Assembly (NCBI RefSeq): GCF_002835465.1
Contig: NZ_PIZM01000002.1
Location: forward strand, 548,398-612,397
DNA from: Psychromonas sp. psych-6C06
Lineage (GTDB): Bacteria > Pseudomonadota > Gammaproteobacteria > Enterobacterales > Psychromonadaceae
Length of the DNA: 64,000 bases
Direction of reading: 5' to 3'
Position 1 is the first letter of the stretch. Each line of letters opens with the position of its first letter. Below the pieces are notes generated by a model. The model saw only the letters and a program-made list of their open reading frames with translations, did no database searches and had not been told where the DNA came from. Of this stretch, positions 54,393 through 63,690 are shown piece after piece. The position numbers and the translations under genes are program-made.

Positions 54393-56633
54393 TTACCAAT
54401 TTTTACCCAATGAAAAAAACACGCTTATTTCATCTTCATCGTAATAACCAAAACTAGTGGCATAACCGACGCCAATAACTGCAGGGCCAAAGCTAGTATC
54501 TGTCCCTAAATAAAGACTAGCAGAGGTAACCACTTCATCTAAACTCACCGACTCTTCTAATTGCCACACATTACCCATTTCCAAGCTACTTCCAAGATAA
54601 AGCGGTAAGCCGGTATCTCCCGGAATTTCTCTGCCTAAGTCATACTGATAAACAATCGCACCGAATACTTTATGGGCGCCAAGTAGCGCATCTTTTTGAT
54701 AGCCAGAGAGGTTTAAAAAACCACCTAATTCAGAAAAATGAATAGAAAACTCATTATCAGTCAAAACACTTGCAAGAGAAGCGATACCGACAAAGGTATG
54801 ATGCCCAATCCCGAGAGCACCACGCCAATCAAGCTCAACTTGCAACGATAAATTTTCTGGATATGGGTATTGATTATGAAAGTAATCATCTTTACGGAAG
54901 TACAAGTCTAGGGTTACTTTATTTCCCTTCGTCGGAAAATTAATACTGTTTAACGTGTCATAACCTAATGTTAAATAAGCACCTAGAGAATCATAGTTCA
55001 GGTCATCGTAATCATCATGTTCAAAATGCATCGTACCAGCTTCAGCAACAAACCCGAGCTCAGCAACACCATAATCACTGAAATAAGCACCTAATCCTAA
55101 TCGCAACTCTGCAAACCTATTACGCAATTCAGGCCTTAAAAACTCTTCATTAAAATTATTTTCTGCGAACTTTTCTTGCTTGAATTGTAATCGATTACGA
55201 GAAAAAAAGGTTTGCTGTTGGTTTAACGGTTGATAGAACTCAGTAGCAATTTCACTTTCCCAGCCAATTGAAAGTTCATTTTTCCATTGTCCTCCATTAT
55301 CAGTAATATCAGTTAACAAGTAAGCTACGTCGATTGAAAACATAGAGATATTAGAAAAATCGCTCTGCCAATCAAAACCAAACTTCAAATAATTAGGCCC
55401 CCATGACTTAGCTTTAGTTGTCACGACAATGGTTCGCCCAGCTTGTGAGTCAATTAACTCAGCATTAACATATTCAAAACGATCTAATGCATAAATTCGA
55501 TTTAGCGCTTCATCGAGAGCCTCTTTAGTGACCACATCACCAATTTTAATTGATAGATGTTTTTTAATGATCGCAAGATCAACTTTAGATTGATTATCAA
55601 ATTCAATAGCAATAATCGGTTGAAATATAGGTTGAGTCCATTGACTATTTTTCTGTTTTATAGCAAAACGATATTGTTCAAACTCTTTGTCAGTGACAGC
55701 AAGTACCTTTAAACGACCAAGGCTTTCACGCGTTGCAATTTCACCTTTTTCTAACGCCACATCTAAAATCGAAAAGTCAGTGGTGCTGAGTTCCTTAATA
55801 TCCGGACGAATTAAGATATCTTTTGGCTCAAGTAAGGTTTTTTGATTATTTGTCGTAGTGATGGTTAATATATTAGACAGCTGACTCAATACATCAACGG
55901 TGCTGTTTATTTGATTTTTATCGAGTAATGGAGAGCCAATATCGACGGCAATAATCACATCGGCGCCCATCGCTCTAGCGACATCAACTGGCATATTATT
56001 AACAATTCCGCCATCAACTAATAACTTGCCATCAATCTCAATCGGCTCTAGTGCACCTGGAACCGTTGATGAGGCTTTCATCGCTTGAGTAATACTACCT
56101 TTATCAAGTACGACTGCTTTAGAGCTACTAATATCTGTTGCAACAGCGCGGTAGGGAATAGCTAAATCATCAAAGCTTTCAAATAAGCCAACCGAATCTG
56201 TGGAAAGTTTTAACAGCTGTAGTGCAGACTGTCCAAGTAATAAACCTGAAGGCATTTTGAGGGTGTTATCGCTGTAGCCCAAACGAAGTGTAATATTATA
56301 TTTATCGCGTAACTGTTTATCTTCATAGAGTAAGTTTTCACGAGGAATAAAGTCAGAATAGCCTTTATCCCAATTAGTATTGAACATAATAGTTTCAATT
56401 TGAGCAGGGCTATAACCTAATGCGTACCATCCACCTATATAGGATCCAATACTGGTTCCGACTATATAATCTATCGGTATATTGTTAGCCTCTAGCACTT
56501 TTAAAACGCCAATATGAGCCGCGCCTTTAGCTCCGCCTCCACTAAGTACCAAGCCAACTTTAGGCCTTGCTAAGGCGTTAATTGAAAAAAAGCAGGAAAT
56601 AATAAAACAGGCCAGTACGGCGCTACGTACCAT
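54393..56633 (-). CDS. Patatin-like phospholipase with Omp85-type C-terminal domain
   Basis: 746 aa from ATG 56633, which has AAAGGTGG upstream; a GTG four codons earlier is less well placed. Signal peptide (VRSAVLACFIISCFFSINALA). Patatin domain: GLVLSGGGAKGAAHIGVL (oxyanion hole), GTSIG (nucleophile Ser ~61) and VDGGIVNNMPV (Asp ~207). A POTRA-like segment (~320-400) precedes a predicted 16-strand beta-barrel ending in FSLGKNW. This is the PlpD/type Vd layout, in which a lipase is exposed or held at the outer membrane. It begins 4 bp past mshG, so it probably belongs to the MSHA transcript. Confidence 0.85.
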   Translation of the reverse strand: MVRSAVLACFIISCFFSINALARPKVGLVLSGGGAKGAAHIGVLKVLEANNIPIDYIVGTSIGSYIGGWYALGYSPAQIETIMFNTNWDKGYSDFIPRENLLYEDKQLRDKYNITLRLGYSDNTLKMPSGLLLGQSALQLLKLSTDSVGLFESFDDLAIPYRAVATDISSSKAVVLDKGSITQAMKASSTVPGALEPIEIDGKLLVDGGIVNNMPVDVARAMGADVIIAVDIGSPLLDKNQINSTVDVLSQLSNILTITTTNNQKTLLEPKDILIRPDIKELSTTDFSILDVALEKGEIATRESLGRLKVLAVTDKEFEQYRFAIKQKNSQWTQPIFQPIIAIEFDNQSKVDLAIIKKHLSIKIGDVVTKEALDEALNRIYALDRFEYVNAELIDSQAGRTIVVTTKAKSWGPNYLKFGFDWQSDFSNISMFSIDVAYLLTDITDNGGQWKNELSIGWESEIATEFYQPLNQQQTFFSRNRLQFKQEKFAENNFNEEFLRPELRNRFAELRLGLGAYFSDYGVAELGFVAEAGTMHFEHDDYDDLNYDSLGAYLTLGYDTLNSINFPTKGNKVTLDLYFRKDDYFHNQYPYPENLSLQVELDWRGALGIGHHTFVGIASLASVLTDNEFSIHFSELGGFLNLSGYQKDALLGAHKVFGAIVYQYDLGREIPGDTGLPLYLGSSLEMGNVWQLEESVSLDEVVTSASLYLGTDTSFGPAVIGVGYATSFGYYDEDEISVFFSLGKNW

Positions 56634-56637
56634 AATA

Positions 56638-57858
56638 TTAGCCACCTTTCATTGCACCCATCATGTCCCACATCGGAGTAAAGATCCCCAATGCTAAAAT
56701 AAGCACCATACCGGCAACAAAGGAGATCAAAATCGGTTCAATTTTGGCAGTCATATTCTTAAGCTCATAATCTACTTCACGCTCATAAAAGTCAGCAGCC
56801 TCATTAAGTAACTCATCGACTTGCCCCGTCTCTTCACCTACCGCAATCATCTGTAAAACTAACGGTGTAAATAAACCTGCAGCAGATGCAGTTCGTAACA
56901 AAGGCTCACCAGATTCAATACCACTTCTCATTGCTAAGATTTTGTTTTGTAAGTAGTTATTATCAACTGCATAGGCAATCAAGTAAAGCGCATTATTCAG
57001 CGGTACTCCGGCACTCAACATCATCGAAAAACTACGTGAAAAACGAGCAAGAAGAGATCGTTCGATAACACTCCCCACCACTGGAATTTTTAACTTCCAT
57101 TTATCCCATAAATAGGCGCCTTTCGAACTGTTAAGCCAAAACTTAACGCCTACTATTGTCATCACTAAGCTACCTAGCATGAAGTGCCAATAATTAACAA
57201 AAAAGGAGGATGTCCCAAGTAAAACTTGCGTTGTCCAAGGGAGCTCTGCATGAAATTTAGCAAACATATTGGCAAAGGTTGGAATCACATAAATATTCAA
57301 AATGACCATTGCAATAGCGAGCGCTATCAGTACAAATGTTGGATAACGCATCGCGCTTTTCACACGTTTACGAGTTTCTATTTCTTGCTCTAAGTACTCG
57401 GCGAGCTGTAAGAAGATACGATCTAATTGCCCCGTATTTTCACCCACTTGTACCAAAGAAACGTATAACTGCGAGAATGCACGCGGGTGAGCAGCCATGG
57501 CTACAGAAAGTGAATACCCATTGCGCATCCTTGCTAACACATCCTGTAGAGATTCAGCTAAAAGCTTTGAATGGGTAGACTCTGCTAAGCCATTAATCGC
57601 CCTTAAAATGGGAATACCAGCTTTAGTTAAGGAGTATATTTGACGGGTAAATACAATTAAATCAGTCGGTTTAACTTTAGCTGCAAATACAGCGCTGAAA
57701 TCGAGTCCTTCTCCTCCCGCTTTTTTCTCTTTGACTGAACTGGGCAAAATACCTTTTTGCATTATTTGATCCGCAGCGGTATCCATAGAGTTTGCCTCTA
57801 TTTCACCTTTTACCGAGCTCCCCTGCGCATCACGCCCAACATATTTATAAATAGCCAT
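56638..57858 (-). CDS. mshG: MSHA pilus platform protein MshG
   Basis: 406 aa, GspF/PilC family. Two T2SSF domains, each with membrane helices: YPTFVLIALAIAMVILNIYVIP, LGSLVMTIVGVKFWL and ILISFVAGMVLILALGIFTPMW. LIVFTRQIYSLTKAGIPILRAI and FSMMLSAGVPLNNALYLIA are the paired signatures. It is the inner-membrane platform turned by MshE. Its start shares one base with the mshE stop. Confidence 0.92.
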   Translation of the reverse strand: MAIYKYVGRDAQGSSVKGEIEANSMDTAADQIMQKGILPSSVKEKKAGGEGLDFSAVFAAKVKPTDLIVFTRQIYSLTKAGIPILRAINGLAESTHSKLLAESLQDVLARMRNGYSLSVAMAAHPRAFSQLYVSLVQVGENTGQLDRIFLQLAEYLEQEIETRKRVKSAMRYPTFVLIALAIAMVILNIYVIPTFANMFAKFHAELPWTTQVLLGTSSFFVNYWHFMLGSLVMTIVGVKFWLNSSKGAYLWDKWKLKIPVVGSVIERSLLARFSRSFSMMLSAGVPLNNALYLIAYAVDNNYLQNKILAMRSGIESGEPLLRTASAAGLFTPLVLQMIAVGEETGQVDELLNEAADFYEREVDYELKNMTAKIEPILISFVAGMVLILALGIFTPMWDMMGAMKGG

Positions 57859-59669
57859 TAGTTAGGGTAATCTTTTGTTTGGTCATCACGTGGGGCGAGG
57901 GTTAGTTCATTCTCAAAAGGTTCGTTTTTGGGATCATTAGATGCAGAAGAGGCTGAAGTGACTTTTTCGAAGCGATCTACTAGTTTAAACACTTCTTCCA
58001 ACGACGTTATACCCTGCTTAGCATAATCAAGTGCAGCAATTGCTAAGGGTTGAAAATAGGTTGAGTTTTTAGCTGCAATGGAAAACGCTTCAGTATCATC
58101 TAAGCGTAACGCCGAGACCATTGCATTGTCTAATTCAAGTAACTCAAACACGCCGATACGTCCACGATAGCCAGTAAATTGGCATCGCTGACATCCAGGC
58201 GCTGAATAGAAAGGCGTTTGAGTTAGTGGTTCACCGGTTAATTGCTCTAATAAAACTTGTTGTTCAAAAGGCGGTTCATGGCTAGTTTTACAGTTTTCAC
58301 AAAGACGCCTAATAAGGCGTTGTGCGACGACTGCACGTAATGCACTTGCCACTAAATAGCCAGGAGCCCCCATATCCAAGAGACGTAATGTACTACTAAT
58401 CGCATCATTAGTATGTAAGGTTGATAACACTAAATGCCCAGTTAATGCGCCGCGTAGGCCTATCTCCATGGTTTCATTATCACGCATCTCACCAACTAAT
58501 AATATATCTGGATCTTGTCGTAATGCAGTACGTAATACAGTCGAAAAATCTAACCCTATTTTACTATTTACTTGCACTTGATTCACACGCGGTAAGCGGT
58601 ATTCGACAGGGTCTTCTACGGTAATAATTTTGCTACCTGGCGCATTTAGGATATTTAAAGCGGAATAAAGTGTCGTCGTTTTACCACTCCCCGTTGGGCC
58701 GGTAACCAAAATCAAGCCATTAGGGCGTTTTAGTTGTAACTCCAAACGCTCTTGTAAATTCTCAGGAATACCTATTTCATCAAAGGAGAGTACACCAGCA
58801 GACTGATCAAGCAGACGCATAACCACTGATTCGCCTTCTTGAATTGGCATGGTCGATACACGAATATCGATGCTTTTACCTTTAACATTAATGTTAAAGC
58901 GCCCATCTTGTGGCATCCTTTTTTCAGAAATATCTAACTGAGACATTAACTTTAAGCGCAATACTAAGGCACTCGCAATACCACTTTCGGGTAACAAAGT
59001 TTCTTGCAACACACCATCAACACGTTGTCGTATTCGTAATACTTTTTCATCAGGCTCTATATGAATATCAGACGCGCCCACTTGCACAGCATCTTCAAAC
59101 AACGATTGTAATAATTTAACAACCGTTGCATCTGAGCCCTCTCCACCTAAATCTAACCCGCTGACATCAAAAGCAGAAGTTTCGCCATGTTCTTCGCTCA
59201 GTTTTACAGCAAAAGAAGCAATCTCTTTAGTACGGCGATAAACTCGATCAAAGGACTCGATTAACTGGTCTTCTCGCGCTAACATCAGCTCAAAAGTACG
59301 GCCTTTTAGAAGAGTAGACAGTACATCAAGGCTATGCAGATCAGCGGGATCAGATACCACCAGCGTCACTACTTCGCCATTATCATGAATGGCTAAGGCA
59401 CGAAGACGTCGTGCATGGACCTCAGGAATCAGTTGTACTGCATTAGGATCAATTTTTACTTTGAGCAAGTCAACAATGTCAATATTAAGCTGGCGAGATA
59501 AAAAAGTGAGAATTTGATCTTCACTGATATAGCCTAAGTGAATCAAAGTCGCTCCGAGTTTCAACCCAAGATTTCGCTGCTCTTTTAATGCATTGCCAAG
59601 CTGTGCTTCAGTAACCAGTTGCTCCTCGACGAGCAGATCACCTAAGCGTTTTTTAAGTTGTGGCTTCAT
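57858..59669 (-). CDS. mshE: MSHA pilus extension ATPase MshE with c-di-GMP-binding domain
   Basis: 603 aa GspE-family ATPase. The MshEN domain has two tandem 24-residue c-di-GMP motifs, R8 to Q31 (RLGDLLVEEQLV...LKEQ) and K37 to Q60 (KLGATLIHLGYI...LSRQ). The ATPase has GPTGSGKTTTLYSAL, the Asp box, VGEMRDNETMEIGLRGALTGHLVLSTLHTND, and a zinc tetracysteine (CENCKTS ... CQRCQFTG). Drives pilus assembly. A ~40-residue acidic tail follows the domain. Lies 9 bp after mshN. Confidence 0.95.
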   Translation of the reverse strand: MKPQLKKRLGDLLVEEQLVTEAQLGNALKEQRNLGLKLGATLIHLGYISEDQILTFLSRQLNIDIVDLLKVKIDPNAVQLIPEVHARRLRALAIHDNGEVVTLVVSDPADLHSLDVLSTLLKGRTFELMLAREDQLIESFDRVYRRTKEIASFAVKLSEEHGETSAFDVSGLDLGGEGSDATVVKLLQSLFEDAVQVGASDIHIEPDEKVLRIRQRVDGVLQETLLPESGIASALVLRLKLMSQLDISEKRMPQDGRFNINVKGKSIDIRVSTMPIQEGESVVMRLLDQSAGVLSFDEIGIPENLQERLELQLKRPNGLILVTGPTGSGKTTTLYSALNILNAPGSKIITVEDPVEYRLPRVNQVQVNSKIGLDFSTVLRTALRQDPDILLVGEMRDNETMEIGLRGALTGHLVLSTLHTNDAISSTLRLLDMGAPGYLVASALRAVVAQRLIRRLCENCKTSHEPPFEQQVLLEQLTGEPLTQTPFYSAPGCQRCQFTGYRGRIGVFELLELDNAMVSALRLDDTEAFSIAAKNSTYFQPLAIAALDYAKQGITSLEEVFKLVDRFEKVTSASSASNDPKNEPFENELTLAPRDDQTKDYPN

Positions 59670-59678
59670 AGGCTTCCT

Positions 59679-60764
59679 TTACTGACTTGCTAAATAGGTT
59701 AAGCGCTGATTAATATATTGTTTAGCCTTACTAGAGAGATCAATCTGCAATAGTGCTTTTTGGTAATTAGCAATAGCAGCTGTTTGTTTGCCCTGCTTAT
59801 CTTGCGCTATCGCTAAAGACATGATCCAGCGACCATTATTAGGTCGTTGACTTATAAGCCCTTTATACAAGGTTTCTGCTAGTTCATAATTTTTAAATTT
59901 TTGCGCTAAAATTGCATAGCTCACATGGTAATCAAGGTTACCTTGAACCTCAGGAGGCGATTGCTGCAGATACAAAAATGCTTTCTGTTGGTCGCCATTT
60001 TTTAGCGCAATTCGCGATAACATAAGGTTAAAATCTGCATGCTCAGGAAACTCGCGAGCGCCTCTTTTTAATAGATTTTTTGCTTGCTCTTGCTCGCCAA
60101 TACCATAGTAGTAAAGAGCCAATGATTGACGTATATCGTGAAGATTAGGTTGAACATTTAAGGCTTTATGTTTTTCCTGAGCAGCTAATTGCGTATCCCC
60201 AACCGAGAGTGCCTTTTCTGCACTTTTTAAGTGGATATCTGCTAACTCTTCTGCTGTTAACTTTGATTTAGTGATTTTCAAGTGTGAACCTGTTTTTACA
60301 GAAACAGGGACAATTTCTTGTTGAGGCATTGTCGTGACGACGGGCGTCGGTTGTATTGGGATAGGAGTCGAAGTAACACTGACCTTACTGATTTTTTTAA
60401 TTGGTATCGCCGTAGCAGTCACTTTAGGCAGAGATTGTTGCACAATGACAGGCTTCATTGCAGGTTGTACCGTAACTTCAATGACCGGTGTTGGGGAAAA
60501 TGTGATTATAGCTGCGCTTGACGTTTCTGAAACAGCTTGAACATTTGACTCAAGTAACACATTTACTTTTTCTGAGGTTGCTTCAGGATGCTTACTTTTA
60601 TCATAAACAAGATACGATAGCCCTATCGAAGATGCTAATAATAAGCTTATTAATACAAATAGCAGCACCCTTTTTTTCTGTTTTTTAGGTGGCATTGATA
60701 ACAGCATGGGTGAAGTATCTTGGTTTTCTTTCAGCCCTTGATGCATTTTATTAATGATGCTCAT
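59679..60764 (-). CDS. mshN: MSHA biogenesis protein MshN
   Basis: 361 aa from ATG 60764 (MSIINKMHQGL), which fits the family and has AAGGG 6 nt upstream; the frame is open six codons further. One membrane helix (VLLFVLISLLLASSIGLSYLVY). A Pro/Thr/Val-rich periplasmic linker (~75-165) and four or five TPR units follow (SVGDTQLAAQEKHKALNVQP to QRLTYLASQ). The start overlaps the mshM stop by 4 nt (ATGA). The TPR part probably holds secretin or platform partners. Confidence 0.85.
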   Translation of the reverse strand: MSIINKMHQGLKENQDTSPMLLSMPPKKQKKRVLLFVLISLLLASSIGLSYLVYDKSKHPEATSEKVNVLLESNVQAVSETSSAAIITFSPTPVIEVTVQPAMKPVIVQQSLPKVTATAIPIKKISKVSVTSTPIPIQPTPVVTTMPQQEIVPVSVKTGSHLKITKSKLTAEELADIHLKSAEKALSVGDTQLAAQEKHKALNVQPNLHDIRQSLALYYYGIGEQEQAKNLLKRGAREFPEHADFNLMLSRIALKNGDQQKAFLYLQQSPPEVQGNLDYHVSYAILAQKFKNYELAETLYKGLISQRPNNGRWIMSLAIAQDKQGKQTAAIANYQKALLQIDLSSKAKQYINQRLTYLASQ

Positions 60765-61666
60765 AACAACCCTTTCCACCATAATAATAGCGCTACATTA
60801 AGCACAACAAATAGTCCGACTAAAGCCCACAATATAGTGCTTGATTGCAAAGCATATGCATCTTCTGTATCAGCCACTGCTTCTTTAACTAATTTATTGG
60901 TAATTTTATAATGTTGTTGACCATAGCTTAGGATTAAGACTTTATGGGCCAGCACATTAATCAAACGCGGAATCCCACGACTAGCTTGACTTATTTTACG
61001 GCAGACGCTGCGATTAAAAAGCCTTGCACCTCGATAACCTGCTTGTTGTAAACGAGTAGCAATATAATGCTCAATCTCATCTTCTGAAAGAGCACGTAAC
61101 TGATATGAAAAGGTAATACGCTGACGTAACTGCCGTAGTTTGGTGTCTTCAAGGCGTATATCAAGCTCTGGCTGTCCAAATAATACAACCTGTAATAATT
61201 TATCACTGTCACTTTCAAGATTAGAAAATAAACGCAAGGCTTCTAAGGTCGCATCCGGTAAAGCTTGCGCTTCATCGACTAAGACCAAAACCTTTATCCC
61301 CTGCTCTCGCATCGATAACAATTGTGTTTTAATACGCTCGGTCAGTAGGAATTGTTCATCAGATTCAGATTTTTCAATACCAATTTTATTCGCAATGAGG
61401 CAACGTAACTCATGTGCACTTAAATACGCATTATCGATATTACAAATATGATATTCGTCTGCTAACTCCTGCTGTAGCTTATTACACAACAGTGTTTTCC
61501 CAGTGCCCACTTCACCCGTTATTTTAAGAATGCTTTCACCAAACGACAGCGCAGTGGTGATCACCTCTAATGCCTCTTTATGAGGAGTGAAATCAATATA
61601 AAAATGTGGATCTGCTGTTAATGAAAACGGTGCTTTTTCTAGCCCAAAATGCTGTAAATAGATCAT
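60761..61666 (-). CDS. mshM: MSHA biogenesis AAA ATPase MshM (ExeA family)
   Basis: 301 aa. MIYLQHFGLEKAPFSLTADPHFYI is the ExeA-type N-terminus. Walker A GEVGTGKTLLC ~51-61, Walker B VLVLVDEAQALPDATLEALRLFSNLE, then RQRITFSYQLRALSEDEIEHYIATRL. C-terminal membrane helix (LWALVGLFVVLNVALLLWW). In ExeA such proteins assemble the secretin. The start overlaps the mshL stop by 4 nt. Confidence 0.92.
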   Translation of the reverse strand: MIYLQHFGLEKAPFSLTADPHFYIDFTPHKEALEVITTALSFGESILKITGEVGTGKTLLCNKLQQELADEYHICNIDNAYLSAHELRCLIANKIGIEKSESDEQFLLTERIKTQLLSMREQGIKVLVLVDEAQALPDATLEALRLFSNLESDSDKLLQVVLFGQPELDIRLEDTKLRQLRQRITFSYQLRALSEDEIEHYIATRLQQAGYRGARLFNRSVCRKISQASRGIPRLINVLAHKVLILSYGQQHYKITNKLVKEAVADTEDAYALQSSTILWALVGLFVVLNVALLLWWKGLL

Positions 61667-63339
61667 TTAGATGGATACCATTTTTCAATAAGATCCGAAG
61701 ACTTCTGTATCTCTTGCTTCCAAGTATTTTTCTTAACCACCTGTGGCTTAACCAGAATGACCAATTCTGTTTTGTTATTCACTTTTTGCCTGTTAGTAAA
61801 AAACTCGCCTAACCATGGAATATCACCAATAAAGGGCACTTTAGAAACTAAATCTTTTTCAATCGTTTTCATCAATCCACCAATTACGATCACTTCACCC
61901 GAGTTCGCTTTCACTACGGTATCAGATTCTCTAACATCGCTTTTAGCAACAGGAATAACAAGATCAGCACTTGCATCAGCTCCAAAACTGATGGTTTTTG
62001 TCTGCTCTTCAATATCAATAATGGCAGGGTGAATATGTAATAACACACTATCATCATCATTAATTTTAGGGGTTACATCAACCGATATACCGGAGAAGAA
62101 AGGGGTGAGCTCGACACTTGGGTTAACTGAGTCGATACCACTGACCGTCGTAGTAGAAATATCCGTCACAAAGTACTCATCACCGCCGACTTTAATAATT
62201 GCTTTTTGATTATTCATTGCCGTTATGCGTGGTTTCGAAAGAACATTGACATCCCCTTGCGTTGATAGCAATGAAACCACTGCACTGAATGAACCATTAG
62301 AAATGGTTAATGCTCCACCGCCACCAATGGTATTTTTAATCACATTATCAGCAACTTTAGCTACACTATCAAAAAGTACATCGGTCGTCCCGATCGTATC
62401 CCCTGCGTTAGTCCAGCTGACACCCTGTTGATACTCATCACTTAAAACGACTTCAATAAGTTGCATCTCTAAAATAACTTGGCGTGTTAAATGGTCAGTT
62501 TCTTTTTCTAAAAAGTCACGCACCGAACGAATTTCATTTGGATATGCACGAATTGTGATCACCCCAGACATAGGGCTAACGATTACATCTCGTCCTTCCT
62601 TATTTTCTAATAACGAGTTAATTTTATACTCTAAATAAGCCCAGTAATTGGTACTGGTTATCGTTGTAATTTTAGTTCCGTCTTGAAGGCCGTTAGATGA
62701 AAATTGTCCACTAAACTCGTTATCTTTGGCATCATCTGCACGATTGCTACTATTCGAATTGCTTGAGTTGCTTGAACTTGAGCCACTTGAACTATCGTCA
62801 TCATCGTCATCATCGTCATCATCGTCACTCAAATTACCCGCTAACACCGTGGTGCGGGAGCCCCCCATACGATTCATAAAAAGGTAATCTAAGGTAAAAC
62901 TCGCAATTCGCATACCTGCAGGATAGATATGGTACACACGCCCTCTGAGTTTAATTTCATAACCATACATATCTTCAATTACACGGATAGCTTCCGCTAA
63001 CGTTACTTGTTTTAACACCAGCGTGATTTCACCCGTCACATCTGGGTGAATAGCAACACTATAATCTGAGTCATTAATTAGCGAAGCGAAAAAGATGCGT
63101 GCATCTGCATCACGAGCAGAGATATCAATACGACGCTCTTCAGGTGCAATTCGTTGCGTTTGCTCATCAAGGTCAGCATAAAGCTCATCTTCAATTTCAG
63201 AGGGTAAAATTAGCTCCGATATAAGTTGCTCATCCGGAGTTTGTAGCACCTCTTTTTGTGCTGCAGCATCATTTTTTTTGGTAATTTGACACGCTGTTAA
63301 CAGTAAAATACAACAGCTAATAGATATAATTTTTTTCAT
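61663..63339 (-). CDS. mshL: MSHA pilus secretin MshL
   Basis: 558 aa. Lipobox LLTACQI with Cys17. N-terminal STN-like domain (RIDISARDADARIFFASLINDSD). A low-complexity stretch of 11 Asp then Ser/Asn (~172-199) is encoded by a 9-bp repeat. The secretin core has VILEMQLIEVVLSDEYQQGVSWTNAGD, LSKPRITAMNNQKAIIKVG and VIVIGGLMKTIEKDLVSKVPFIGDIPWLGEFF, the last being the secretin signature. It forms the outer-membrane pilus pore. Lies 27 bp after mshK. Confidence 0.95.
   Translation of the reverse strand: MKKIISISCCILLLTACQITKKNDAAAQKEVLQTPDEQLISELILPSEIEDELYADLDEQTQRIAPEERRIDISARDADARIFFASLINDSDYSVAIHPDVTGEITLVLKQVTLAEAIRVIEDMYGYEIKLRGRVYHIYPAGMRIASFTLDYLFMNRMGGSRTTVLAGNLSDDDDDDDDDDDSSSGSSSSNSSNSNSSNRADDAKDNEFSGQFSSNGLQDGTKITTITSTNYWAYLEYKINSLLENKEGRDVIVSPMSGVITIRAYPNEIRSVRDFLEKETDHLTRQVILEMQLIEVVLSDEYQQGVSWTNAGDTIGTTDVLFDSVAKVADNVIKNTIGGGGALTISNGSFSAVVSLLSTQGDVNVLSKPRITAMNNQKAIIKVGGDEYFVTDISTTTVSGIDSVNPSVELTPFFSGISVDVTPKINDDDSVLLHIHPAIIDIEEQTKTISFGADASADLVIPVAKSDVRESDTVVKANSGEVIVIGGLMKTIEKDLVSKVPFIGDIPWLGEFFTNRQKVNNKTELVILVKPQVVKKNTWKQEIQKSSDLIEKWYPSK
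62794..62826. repeat. 9-bp tandem repeat in mshL
   Basis: The unit ATCATCGTC (GATGATGAC-type on the coding strand) is repeated 3.7 times without a mismatch, coding 11 Asp. The unit length is a multiple of 3, so copy changes would alter the Asp tract without a frameshift. Confidence 0.85.
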
Positions 63340-63366
63340 TTTTTATTTTCCATAATGCATCGCGCT

Positions 63367-63690
63367 TTAATGAGTAAATTGTTCATTAAATGAATATAAC
63401 GTTAATTTATATGACTTATTTTGGTATTCAAGTAACACTTTTTCGGCATCGATAGCAATAATTTTATACCCTGCAACGTATTGCCCTTTCTGATATAACT
63501 TATTATTCATTATTGCTTGTGGGTGTCCCGATTTCACAACTAAGCTTTGTAAACGCGGTAAAGGAGCACGGTAAGCTTTGGTGACTTTCTTTGCTTGAAA
63601 GTTCAAAGGTGCAGTCGGATCGACTAAGAGCGCACTTTGCGCAAATAGGTTTGAACTGATTAAAAGACTAAGAAATATAATTTTATCCAC
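63367..63690 (-). CDS. mshK: MSHA biogenesis protein MshK
   Basis: 107 aa. Signal peptide (IIFLSLLISSNLFA), LVDPTAPLNFQ, then LPRLQSLVVKSGHPQAIMNNKLYQKGQYVAGYKIIAIDAEKVLLEYQNKSYKLTLY. This resembles small PilP/GspC-like periplasmic linkers of secretion systems. The name rests on position between mshJ and mshL and on this pattern. Overlaps mshJ by 8 nt. Confidence 0.82.
   Translation of the reverse strand: MDKIIFLSLLISSNLFAQSALLVDPTAPLNFQAKKVTKAYRAPLPRLQSLVVKSGHPQAIMNNKLYQKGQYVAGYKIIAIDAEKVLLEYQNKSYKLTLYSFNEQFTH

Noticed and set aside
62794-62826. Possible CRISPR or short repeat array
   Set aside because: A 9-bp unit without spacers, fully inside and in frame with mshL.
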